NCBI GenBank assembly: GCA_036004405.1 | Contig: DASYRM010000225.1 | Coordinates: 1-40,031 of the forward strand | DNA from: DASYRM01 sp036004405 | GTDB taxonomy: Bacteria; Acidobacteriota; Vicinamibacteria; Vicinamibacterales; UBA2999 | Length of the DNA: 40,031 nucleotides | Direction of reading: 5' to 3' | Shown: piece by piece, positions 30,614 to 37,558 of the stretch | Numbering within the stretch: the first letter of the stretch is position 1 | Layout of the letters: every line of letters begins with the position of its first letter | Program-made: the position numbers and the translations under genes | The notes under the pieces: generated by a model | Told to the model about the DNA's origin: nothing | Seen by the model: the letters and a program-made list of their open reading frames with translations, nothing else | The model's database searches: none

Positions 30614-31122
30614 GAGAGGTCCGCCTCGTTCGCGAGCGCGTCGCGAAACGCGGCCCGGGCGCGGGCCAGCCCCGACATCACCGTGCCCATCGGGATGTCC
30701 ATCGCCTCGGCCAGCTCCCGGTACGTCAGCCCTTCCAGCTCGCGGAGCCGGAGCAGCTCCCGCGCCCGTCCGGACAGCTGGCTCATCGCCCGGGTGACGC
30801 GCGACGCGTCATCGGTCTGTAGCAGCAGTGTCTCGGGCGTGGTCGGCGGCTGGAGATGGCTGTGCGACTCCTCGTCGAAGGGGTCGGCCATTGTTCGGCC
30901 CCGACGGCCGTGCCAGCCGCAGCAGGTGTTGCGAACGATGCGGAGAAACCAGGCGCGTCCGTCACCGCCCGTGAAGGTGGCGAAGTATCGAAGCGCGCGA
31001 AGCGATGCCTCCTGCACGACGTCGTCGGCGTCGTCGTCGTTGCGCACCATCCAGCGGGCCAACCGGCGGCCGGCCTCGAGGTGCGGCACCACGATGGTGT
31101 GGAATCGGGTGTCGATCGTCAT
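30610..31122 (-). CDS. ECF-type RNA polymerase sigma factor
   Basis: This 170-residue sigma-70 family factor has region 2 (RNDDDADDVVQEASLRALRY with FLRIVRNTCCGWHGR) and region 4 (LSGRARELLRLRELEGLTYR, then ELAEAMDIPMGTVMSGLARA). No third domain is present, so it is of the extracytoplasmic-function type. No anti-sigma gene is adjacent; the next gene is a winged-helix regulator overlapping by four bases, an unusual pairing. ATG 31122 gives the usual N-terminus (MTIDTRFHTIVVPHLEAG); a longer frame from 31164 is less likely. It is transcribed divergently from the STAND ATPase gene at 31208. The direct repeat of CCCGTAC at 31167-31173 and 31178-31184 in the gap could be a control site. Confidence 0.9.
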   Translation of the reverse strand: MTIDTRFHTIVVPHLEAGRRLARWMVRNDDDADDVVQEASLRALRYFATFTGGDGRAWFLRIVRNTCCGWHGRRGRTMADPFDEESHSHLQPPTTPETLLLQTDDASRVTRAMSQLSGRARELLRLRELEGLTYRELAEAMDIPMGTVMSGLARARAAFRDALANEADLS

Positions 31123-31166
31123 GCGGCCAGTCTGGAGCGCCCGTTGGCTGGGCACCACGCACAAGA

Positions 31167-31184
31167 CCCGTACGACGCCCGTAC
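31167..31184. promoter_or_regulatory. CCCGTAC direct repeat in divergent gap
   Basis: CCCGTAC occurs at 31167-31173 and 31178-31184, one helical turn (11 bp) apart, in the 85-bp gap between the sigma factor and the STAND regulator genes. The spacing suits binding of a dimeric regulator. Confidence 0.35.
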
Positions 31185-31192
31185 ACCGAAAG

Positions 31193-31198
31193 TAAGAT
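31193..31198 (+). promoter_or_regulatory. -10-like box shared by both STAND genes (copy 1)
   Basis: TAAGAT lies nine bases before the ATG at 31208. The extended sequence GTAAGATCAACG (31192-31203) matches GTAAGATGAACG before the second STAND gene at all but one of twelve bases. Confidence 0.42.
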
Positions 31199-31207
31199 CA
31201 ACGCTCC

Positions 31208-33544
31208 ATGGCAGTTGCGGCTCCGCGGTCGTTCGGCGCGCAGCTCCGGCAGCTGCGCGAGGCCGCCGGCTTCACGCAGGAGGAGCTGGCAACGATTGCC
31301 GGCCTGTCAGTGCACGCGATCAGCGCGCTCGAACGGGGCGAACGCCGCCGGCCGCACACGGACACGGTGCGCGCGCTGTCGGCGGCGCTGGAACTGGCCC
31401 CGGACGCGCGCGACGCGTTCGTCCTGAGCTCGCGGATCGCCGTCGCGGACCCAGCCGTCGACGAGCTGGGTGCCCCTCCGCTTCCGATCCCGCCGACCGG
31501 CCTGGTGGGCCGCGAACACGACTTGCGCGCACTTCGCGAGTGGCTCGCGGATCCGGCAGTCCGCCTCGTCACGATCGTCGGACCGGGAGGCGTGGGCAAG
31601 AGCCGGCTCGCGCTGGAACTCGCGCGCGCCGTCTCCGAGGACGGCGCCGCCCGGGCAGTCTTCGTTCCGCTGGCGGCGATCCGGGACGCCGGGCTCGTCG
31701 CGTGCGCGATTGCCGAGGGGCTCGGGCTGGCCGACATCAGTGCATCGGATCTGCCGGCGCGCGCGCGCGCGGCGTGCGCCGGCCGCCCCACCCTCATCGT
31801 CCTCGACAACTTCGAGCAGGTGCTGGTGGCCGCGTCCGTCGTGTCGGCGCTGGTCGGCTCCGTGCCCTCGCTGCAGCTGCTGGTGACGAGCCGGACCCCG
31901 CTGCGCGTGCGCGGCGAGTGCGAGTATGTGCTCGGACCGCTGGCGCTCACCGGAAGCGGCGCCGGTCGAGCCGACGCGGACCTGGCTGACGTGCCGGCGG
32001 TGCGCCTGTTCCTCGAACGGGCACGCAACGTCCAGCGCGACTTTCAGCTGACGGCGTCGAACGGCGGCACAGTCCTGGCCATCTGCCGGCGGCTCGATGC
32101 CCTGCCGCTTGCACTCGAACTGACGGCCCGCTGGATCAAGGTGCTGCCGCCCGCAGAACTCCTTCAGCGGCTCGAGCGAAACGTGCTCGCCTCGACGCCG
32201 GGACCACGCGACCTCCCCGAGCGACAGCAAACCATGACGGCGACGGTCGGCTGGAGCTACGACCTGCTCGATCGTGAAGAACAACGCGCGTTTCAGCGCG
32301 CCAGCGTACTGCCGGGCCGGTTCCCGGCAGAGGCGTTCGCCTGGGTGCTGTCAGGTCTTAGCTCCAGCGACGCGCCGTCGCACGATGCGCTGTCCCTGCT
32401 GAGCGCGCTCGTCGACAAGAGCCTGCTGCTCGTGACGCCGCCGGTGGCGACGCGCCCGCTCTATCAGATGTTCGAAACGGTTCGAGCCTACGCGGCGGAC
32501 GCCCTCGGGGCCGGCGCCGAACGCGACGATGCGGTCGAAGGGCTGGTGCGGTATTGCCTGACCGAATCGGCGCGTGCCGAGGCCGGCCTCGTAGGCCCCG
32601 ACCAGGTGGAGTGGCTCGAGCGCGTGTATCAGGATCTCGACAACTACCGCGCCGTCTTGATCTGGCTGATCGCGCGCGACCGCGCCGCCGAAGCGGCGTT
32701 GGTGGCGTGGCACCTGTTGTCGTTCTGGATGATTCGAGGGCAGACCACCGAGGCGCTCGACTGGCTGGCACAGATCGAGAAGCTGCCGTCGGCGTCGCCG
32801 ATCGCGCGGGCGCAGGCGCTCGTGGGAGCGGCCATGATGTGGTACTGGCAGGGACGGCTGGACCGGGCGCGCGACAGCATCGAGCGGGCGGTGGCCGGAG
32901 CCGCGGGCGACGCCGGGCTTCTCCCACTCGCCGATCTCATCCTGGGCCACATCGACTATGCCCGTGGCAGCGTGGTCACGGCGCGCGAATGCTTCACGCG
33001 AAGCCTCGCGCAGTTCCGAAGCGCGGACGTCCCCTGGGCCATCGGGAACGCACTCACGGGGCTGGCGGCCGTGGACGTGGCGGCCGGACGCCAGGAACCC
33101 GCCGGACGTCTGCTCGACGAAGCTGCTGCGGTGCTCCGCCGGGCCGGCCCCTGGTACTCGAGTCTGGTCCTGTACTGGCGAACGGTGCTGGCGGTTCGGC
33201 GGGGGCACACCGACCGGGCGCTGGCGTGCGTGCGCGAGAGCCTGACGCGCGTGCGTGCGCTCCACGACAAGTTCGTGTTCGTGCACATGATGGTTCCCTT
33301 CGCCGCCGCCGCCGGACTCAGAGGCGACTACGAATGGGCCGCCCGGATCCTGGGCGCCCAGAACGACGTCATGGAACGGACCGGGCCCACGTTCATGGAC
33401 CATTCGGTACGCGACCTACGCGCGCAGGTCGAACGCGACGCGCGGGCGCGGCTCGGCGACGAGCAGTTTGACGCGGCGTTCGCGTCCGGCACCACCTGCT
33501 CGATCGACGCGCTGCTCGAGGACATCGATCGCGCCACGGAATAG
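31208..33544 (+). CDS. HTH-STAND ATPase with TPR-like C-terminus (copy 1)
   Basis: This 778-residue predicted transcriptional regulator has an N-terminal XRE-type helix-turn-helix (about 9-65; QEELATIAGLSVHAISALER). An NB-ARC/STAND NTPase follows: Walker A GPGGVGKS (125-132), Walker B LIVLDNFE (196-203) and the sensor LVTSRTPLRVRGE. Then come winged-helix-like MTATVGWSYDLLDREEQRAF and a long alpha-helical TPR-like region to the end. Such proteins oligomerise on sensing a ligand or partner through the C-terminal part. It is divergent from the ECF sigma operon and upstream of a barrel/haem-protein cluster, its possible targets. It is a full-length homologue of the gene at 37559. Confidence 0.88.
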   Translation: MAVAAPRSFGAQLRQLREAAGFTQEELATIAGLSVHAISALERGERRRPHTDTVRALSAALELAPDARDAFVLSSRIAVADPAVDELGAPPLPIPPTGLVGREHDLRALREWLADPAVRLVTIVGPGGVGKSRLALELARAVSEDGAARAVFVPLAAIRDAGLVACAIAEGLGLADISASDLPARARAACAGRPTLIVLDNFEQVLVAASVVSALVGSVPSLQLLVTSRTPLRVRGECEYVLGPLALTGSGAGRADADLADVPAVRLFLERARNVQRDFQLTASNGGTVLAICRRLDALPLALELTARWIKVLPPAELLQRLERNVLASTPGPRDLPERQQTMTATVGWSYDLLDREEQRAFQRASVLPGRFPAEAFAWVLSGLSSSDAPSHDALSLLSALVDKSLLLVTPPVATRPLYQMFETVRAYAADALGAGAERDDAVEGLVRYCLTESARAEAGLVGPDQVEWLERVYQDLDNYRAVLIWLIARDRAAEAALVAWHLLSFWMIRGQTTEALDWLAQIEKLPSASPIARAQALVGAAMMWYWQGRLDRARDSIERAVAGAAGDAGLLPLADLILGHIDYARGSVVTARECFTRSLAQFRSADVPWAIGNALTGLAAVDVAAGRQEPAGRLLDEAAAVLRRAGPWYSSLVLYWRTVLAVRRGHTDRALACVRESLTRVRALHDKFVFVHMMVPFAAAAGLRGDYEWAARILGAQNDVMERTGPTFMDHSVRDLRAQVERDARARLGDEQFDAAFASGTTCSIDALLEDIDRATE

Positions 33545-33594
33545 ACTCACGCGCCAATCGGGTTGTTACCGGCAGACCCTTCATCGGAGGTGAC

Positions 33595-33981
33595 ATGAGA
33601 TTCGCGCGAACCGTGTTCGTGGGCGCCGGCATCTGGGGCATCGCCGTGCTGATGCCGCTCTACTGGCTGATCGACATCGCCGGACGTCGTTATCCGCCGC
33701 CGGCCGACTATCCGCACTTCTTCTACGGCTTTCTCTCCGTGGCGCTGGCTTGGCAGATCGCGTTCCTGATCATCGGCATCAATCCACTGTTCTTCCGGGC
33801 CTTGATGATCCCGAGCATCCTCGAGAAGTTCGGGTGGGTGGCCACGCTGGCGGTGCTGTACGGCCAGTCGCAAATCCCGGCGATCGATGCGCAGGCGGCG
33901 ATACCGGACCTGGCGCTTGGCATCCTGTTCGTCGCGGCCTTCGTCAAGACAGGCGCTGTCATGAAGCGCGCAACGGAATAA
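33595..33981 (+). CDS. Small four-helix membrane protein
   Basis: This 128-residue hydrophobic protein has segments near residues 7-26, 44-62, 72-90 and 103-120 (for example IWGIAVLMPLYWLIDIAG and FLSVALAWQIAFLIIGINPL). The pattern resembles uncharacterised small membrane proteins of the DUF4345/DoxX size class, but no family is certain. A strong GGAGGTGA stands before the ATG (about 33586-33593). It begins 50 bases after the STAND gene and precedes the barrel/CHRD/cytochrome genes on the same strand. Confidence 0.72.
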   Translation: MRFARTVFVGAGIWGIAVLMPLYWLIDIAGRRYPPPADYPHFFYGFLSVALAWQIAFLIIGINPLFFRALMIPSILEKFGWVATLAVLYGQSQIPAIDAQAAIPDLALGILFVAAFVKTGAVMKRATE

Positions 33982-34071
33982 TCGCCGCGCCGATCGAGTT
34001 TGCTCCCTCGAAGGCCGCCGCCTTCGCGTGCCCTTCCCGGGCCCGCGCGGCGCGCCCAGGAAGGAGCACAC

Positions 34072-34971
34072 GTGTTTCGGCTCGCCTCGCTCACCGCCGC
34101 ATGTCTGGCGGCAACTCTCGCCTGTGCAACGCCCGCAGGCGCTCAGACCGCGGCGTCCGGACAGGACGATGACGCGGCGCTGACGCCCGCCGAACCCGAC
34201 GTGGTGGTGGTGAACCTGCCGACGTCGCTGCGACTGCCGCGGTTCAAGGGCAACTTCCGGCTGACGCACCGGTTCGCCGGCAACCTGCGCAACGGCACGT
34301 TCGGGCAGCAGGCCGGCAACCTGTTCGGGATCGACCAGGGCGCCATCATCGGGTTCGAGTACCGGATCGGCATCGCGAAGCACGTGCAGGCGGCGTTCTA
34401 CCGATCCAGTTTCGACAAGACGATCCAGCTGCACGCCAAGTACGACGCCCTCCGGCAGCGCGGGGCACTGCCGGTGTCGATTTCGGCGCTGGTCTCGGTG
34501 GAAGGCACCGACAACTTTCAGGAGAAGTACGCGCCTGCCGTCGGCGTGGTCGTGTCGCGCCGCCTCGGGACCCGGATCGCGGCCTACGTCACGCCGATGT
34601 GGGTTCACAACACCGCCGCGTCGCTCGACGCGATCGAGCACAGCCACGATGCTGGTGGCGCGCACGGCGTCGCTCCCACGGGCTATGGCGCCGAGCTCTC
34701 TCACGACCATCGCGACACGACCTACGCCGGCGTGGGCGGACGCCTGCGGTTCAGGGGCTCGGCCTACGTGGCCGGCGAGCTGGTCTTGCGCGCGGGAGGC
34801 TACGCCCCTGACAAGCCGGCGTACGGCGTCAGCGTGGAAAAGCGCGTCGGCGCGCACATGTTCTCGCTGACGTTCACCAACACCTTTGCCACCACGTTCG
34901 CGCAGCTCGCGCGGGGCGGGGCCGCCAACACCCTCTACCTCGGTTTCAACCTCGGACGGAAATTCTTTTAA
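34072..34971 (+). CDS. DUF5777-family outer-membrane beta-barrel protein
   Basis: This 299-residue exported protein starts at GTG 34072, set by AAGGAG (34061-34066) five bases upstream. A signal peptide runs to about PAGAQT. The mature chain has the DUF5777 opening VVVVNLPTSLRLPRFKGNFR, then LTHRF and GIDQGAIIGFEYRIGIAKHV. Alternating beta strands continue to a C-terminal strand ending LYLGFNLGRKFF, with the terminal Phe typical of barrels inserted by BAM. The specific role is unknown. The downstream genes encode a CHRD lipoprotein, a haem-binding protein and a cytochrome c, suggesting a periplasmic/outer-membrane redox or substrate-handling unit. Confidence 0.85.
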   Translation: MFRLASLTAACLAATLACATPAGAQTAASGQDDDAALTPAEPDVVVVNLPTSLRLPRFKGNFRLTHRFAGNLRNGTFGQQAGNLFGIDQGAIIGFEYRIGIAKHVQAAFYRSSFDKTIQLHAKYDALRQRGALPVSISALVSVEGTDNFQEKYAPAVGVVVSRRLGTRIAAYVTPMWVHNTAASLDAIEHSHDAGGAHGVAPTGYGAELSHDHRDTTYAGVGGRLRFRGSAYVAGELVLRAGGYAPDKPAYGVSVEKRVGAHMFSLTFTNTFATTFAQLARGGAANTLYLGFNLGRKFF

Positions 34972-34987
34972 TCGATAGGAGCTCACG

Positions 34988-35518
34988 ATGAAACGCGCCA
35001 TGTACCTGGTTGCCCTGATTGCTCTGGCGAGCGCCGCGTCTGCCTGCGACGATTCGCCGACGACCCCCACCACCACGCCGGCCCCGGAAGCGCCGGTGAC
35101 GTACTCGGCCACACTCCTGCCGGCCAGCGAGGTGCCGCCCGTCACCGGAAACGAAGCCGCCGGGTCAGCCACCGCGACGCTGACGTTCAACCTCACCAAG
35201 GACGCCAGCGGCACGACCACCGCGGCCACACTCGACGTGACGGTGAACGCGACGGGCTTTCCCGCTGGCACGGCGCTGACGGCGTCGCACATTCATCCGG
35301 GGGCGGCCGGCAGCAACGGCGGAGTGCTCGTCAGCCTCGGCTTGACGGCTGGCGAGGTGACGTTCGCGACGGGAAGCGGGTCGTTCAGCAAGCGCGGCAT
35401 TGCCGTGCCCGTCGATCAGGCCAACTCCATCATGGCGAACCCCGGCGGGTTCTATCTGAACATCCACACGGCCGGCAATCCCAACGGCGTGGCGCGCGGC
35501 CAGCTGGTGCGGAGCTAG
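34988..35518 (+). CDS. CHRD-domain lipoprotein
   Basis: This 176-residue protein has a lipoprotein signal (MKRAMYLVALIALASAASAC; lipobox SAAS-AC with acylated Cys20). A Thr/Pro-rich spacer leads to a CHRD domain (about 37-175): YSATLLPASEVPPVTGNEA, GSATATLTFNL, SHIHPGAAGSNGGVLVSL and FYLNIHTAGNPNGVARGQL. CHRD domains resemble chordin repeats and occur in many bacterial secreted proteins with no agreed function. The HIHPG and NIHTAGNPNG phrases are the conserved core. GAGGAG-like spacing is provided by AGGAG (34977-34981). It is in a tight series with the preceding barrel and the following haem-binding gene. Confidence 0.9.
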   Translation: MKRAMYLVALIALASAASACDDSPTTPTTTPAPEAPVTYSATLLPASEVPPVTGNEAAGSATATLTFNLTKDASGTTTAATLDVTVNATGFPAGTALTASHIHPGAAGSNGGVLVSLGLTAGEVTFATGSGSFSKRGIAVPVDQANSIMANPGGFYLNIHTAGNPNGVARGQLVRS

Positions 35519-35526
35519 GAGCAGCC

Positions 35527-36003
35527 GTGAGAGCAGGGCGAACGCTGGCGGCGTCGGGCCTGGGCCTGGTCGTCGCGATGGGTGTGGCGGCGTGGGCACG
35601 GCCGGTCATTCCTGACGAGCCCACCGATCCGTCGCTCGCGTTGGGCGCGCGGAGCGCGGTGCCGGCGCACGTGACGGCTACTCTGCGCCGGGCCTGCTTC
35701 GACTGTCACTCGAACGAAACCCGGTGGCCGTGGTACGCCCGGCTGCCGGTCGCCATCCATCTGATGGCCCGCGACGTCCGCGAGGGGCGGGCGCAGCTCG
35801 ATTGGTCGGTGTGGGAGGCGTACAACCGGTTCGATCGCGCGGAACTGCTGGACAAGGCGTGTGAACGGGCCGCGCGGCGTCTGATGCCGCCGTGGCAGTA
35901 CCGCATGCTGCATGCAGAGGCGCGGTTGTCGACGCACGACGTCGAGGAACTCTGTGCCTGGAGCCGGCGCGAGGCCGCCCGTCTCGCCCAAGGAGGATCG
36001 TAG
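35527..36003 (+). CDS. Haem-binding domain protein (PF14376-like)
   Basis: This 158-residue exported or membrane-anchored protein has an N-terminal hydrophobic signal (LAASGLGLVVAMGVAAWA). The haem-binding core is TLRRACFDCHSNETRWPWYA, followed by PVAIHLMARDVREGRAQLDW, EAYNRFDRAELLDKACERAA and MPPWQYRMLHAEARLS, the usual order in the Haem_bd family. The CxxCH motif indicates covalent c-type haem. GTG 35527 is the start, eight bases after the CHRD stop; AGGAG overlaps that stop. It is presumably an electron carrier with the next gene. Confidence 0.9.
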   Translation: MRAGRTLAASGLGLVVAMGVAAWARPVIPDEPTDPSLALGARSAVPAHVTATLRRACFDCHSNETRWPWYARLPVAIHLMARDVREGRAQLDWSVWEAYNRFDRAELLDKACERAARRLMPPWQYRMLHAEARLSTHDVEELCAWSRREAARLAQGGS

Positions 36004-36005
36004 TC

Positions 36006-36440
36006 GTGTCGCGCTGGGTCCACGCACTCATGGGCGCGGCGGTCACCGTGGTGTGGCTGTCGCGCGCGTTCGCTGCCATCGGGAACGCCGCGCCGGCACC
36101 GGCCGCTTCCAGCGGCTGGCGCATTCCCGACAGCGCGGCCGCCGAGCGCAGCCCGCTGACGGCGAGCGCCGGCGATCTCGCAACAGGCCAGAGGCTGTTC
36201 CGGGCCAAGTGTCAGAGCTGCCACGGTGCGGACGGCAGCGGGCACGGGCCCGATGCGGATCCCAGCCACCCGGCGGGCGATCTAACCGACGGACGTGCGG
36301 CGCTCCGCAACCCCGACGGCGTGCTCTTCTACAAGGTCTGGAACGGACGCGCCAAACCGAAGATGCCGGCCCTGAAGCTCGATCTGATGCCAGACGACGT
36401 CTGGCGGCTCGTGGCGTACGTGAAGACGCGGCGCAAGTGA
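36006..36440 (+). CDS. Mono-haem cytochrome c
   Basis: This 144-residue periplasmic cytochrome has a signal peptide ending near RAFAAI. The class I cytochrome c domain carries LFRAKCQSCHGADGSGHGPD (haem attachment CQSCH) and axial Met in KPKMPALKLDLMPDDVW, ending RLVAYVKTRRK. GTG 36006 is chosen because GGAGG (35992-35996) is nine bases upstream and the signal peptide starts there; the frame continues further upstream over the previous gene. It is the last of the co-directional set starting at 33595 and likely accepts electrons from the haem-binding protein encoded just before. Confidence 0.9.
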   Translation: MSRWVHALMGAAVTVVWLSRAFAAIGNAAPAPAASSGWRIPDSAAAERSPLTASAGDLATGQRLFRAKCQSCHGADGSGHGPDADPSHPAGDLTDGRAALRNPDGVLFYKVWNGRAKPKMPALKLDLMPDDVWRLVAYVKTRRK

Positions 36441-36458
36441 GCGCAATCGGGCCGGGGC

Positions 36459-37454
36459 TCAGGTACGTCCCCGGCCGGCGAGCACGTCGAACGCCGCCGG
36501 GTTCACGACATTGATGGGACGCCCGGCAGCATACGCCACCACCTGGTCGAAGATATCCGCGAACTGGATCTCGTATTCGTCGCGCGTCACGTAGCCGATG
36601 TGTGGCGTGCACACGACGTTGTCCATGCCCAGAAGCGGGTGACGGGCGTCTCGCACCGGCTCCTCCTCATACACATCGACCGCCGCCATGCCCGGCCGGC
36701 CGGCGCGCAGGGCATCGACGAGCGAGCCCGTCTCGATCAGCGGCGCCCGGCTCGTGTTGACGAGGAGCGCCGTCGGCTTCATGTTCGCCAGGTCCGATCT
36801 GGTCACAATGCCGCGCGTGTCCGCTACCAGCCGCAGGTGCAGCGACAGCACGTCGGAGGATTCGAACAAGGCGTGCCGGCTTGGCGCGGCGGCGTAGCCG
36901 TCCTGGCGCGCACGCTCGATCGAGGCGTCGCGCGCCCATACCAGCACGTTCATCCCGAACGCTTTACCGTAGCCGGCAACCGTGGCGCCGATGCGGCCAT
37001 ACCCGTAGATTCCCAGGGTCTTGCCCCGGAGGCTGTGGCCGACGCCGATCTGCCAGGTACCTGCCCGCAGCGCGGTCATCTGCCGCGGGATCTGGCGCAT
37101 GGCGGCGATGACGAGCCCCCAGGTCAGTTCCGCCGCCGCGTATGACGGCGTGCCGGCGTGGAGGTCAGACGAGACAATGACGCCGCGACGCGTGCACGCC
37201 TCGATGTCGATGTGGGGGAACACGCTACGCTGGCTGATGAGGCGCAAAGCGTCAAGGCGCTCGAGCAACGCCCCGCGGATGTGTGTCCGCTCGCGGATGA
37301 GGACCAGCGCTTCAGTGTCCTTCAACCGTTCGGCGAGCATGTCGGAGTCCTGCACGTGATCGTTCCAGACAGTGACGTCGTGCCCGTCCAGCTTGCTGAA
37401 GCAGCGGAGCGTGCGCAGCGTGTCGAAGTAGTCGTCGAGGATCGCAATGTTCAC
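36459..37454 (-). CDS. D-2-hydroxyacid dehydrogenase family protein
   Basis: This 331-residue NAD-dependent dehydrogenase of the D-isomer-specific 2-hydroxyacid family has a Rossmann motif in LGIYGYGRIGATVAGYGKAF. The substrate/catalytic Arg is probably in LLVNTSRAPLIETGSLVDAL, the acidic partner is in AVDVYEEEPVRD and the catalytic His is in VVCTPHIGYVTRDEY. Typical substrates are D-lactate, glycerate or phosphoglycerate; none can be chosen here. There is no ACT domain, so it is not a regulated SerA. The start is GTG 37454 (MNIAILDDYFDTLRTL). It is transcribed divergently from the second STAND regulator, which may control it. Confidence 0.92.
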   Translation of the reverse strand: MNIAILDDYFDTLRTLRCFSKLDGHDVTVWNDHVQDSDMLAERLKDTEALVLIRERTHIRGALLERLDALRLISQRSVFPHIDIEACTRRGVIVSSDLHAGTPSYAAAELTWGLVIAAMRQIPRQMTALRAGTWQIGVGHSLRGKTLGIYGYGRIGATVAGYGKAFGMNVLVWARDASIERARQDGYAAAPSRHALFESSDVLSLHLRLVADTRGIVTRSDLANMKPTALLVNTSRAPLIETGSLVDALRAGRPGMAAVDVYEEEPVRDARHPLLGMDNVVCTPHIGYVTRDEYEIQFADIFDQVVAYAAGRPINVVNPAAFDVLAGRGRT

Positions 37455-37544
37455 AGAAGGCGCCCCATGCTGAAGGTGTCTGCTCTATAACCGGTGGTTC
37501 AGAGCGGATATTCCACCGCCTGATGGCGGACGAGCCGGCCGCGG

Positions 37545-37550
37545 TAAGAT
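37545..37550 (+). promoter_or_regulatory. -10-like box shared by both STAND genes (copy 2)
   Basis: TAAGAT ends eight bases before the ATG at 37559, within GTAAGATGAACG (37544-37555), which matches the sequence at 31192-31203 with one difference. Confidence 0.42.
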
Positions 37551-37558
37551 GAACGGTT

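Noticed and set aside
31208..33544. Antiphage STAND (Avs-like) defence gene
   Set aside because: An N-terminal XRE helix-turn-helix and absence of an effector nuclease or other toxic domain point to a transcription regulator. No defence genes are adjacent.
33547..35292. Minus-strand frame of 581 codons opposite the membrane protein, barrel and CHRD genes
   Set aside because: It covers three plus-strand genes with good ribosome-binding sites and signal peptides. No motif supports the antisense frame.
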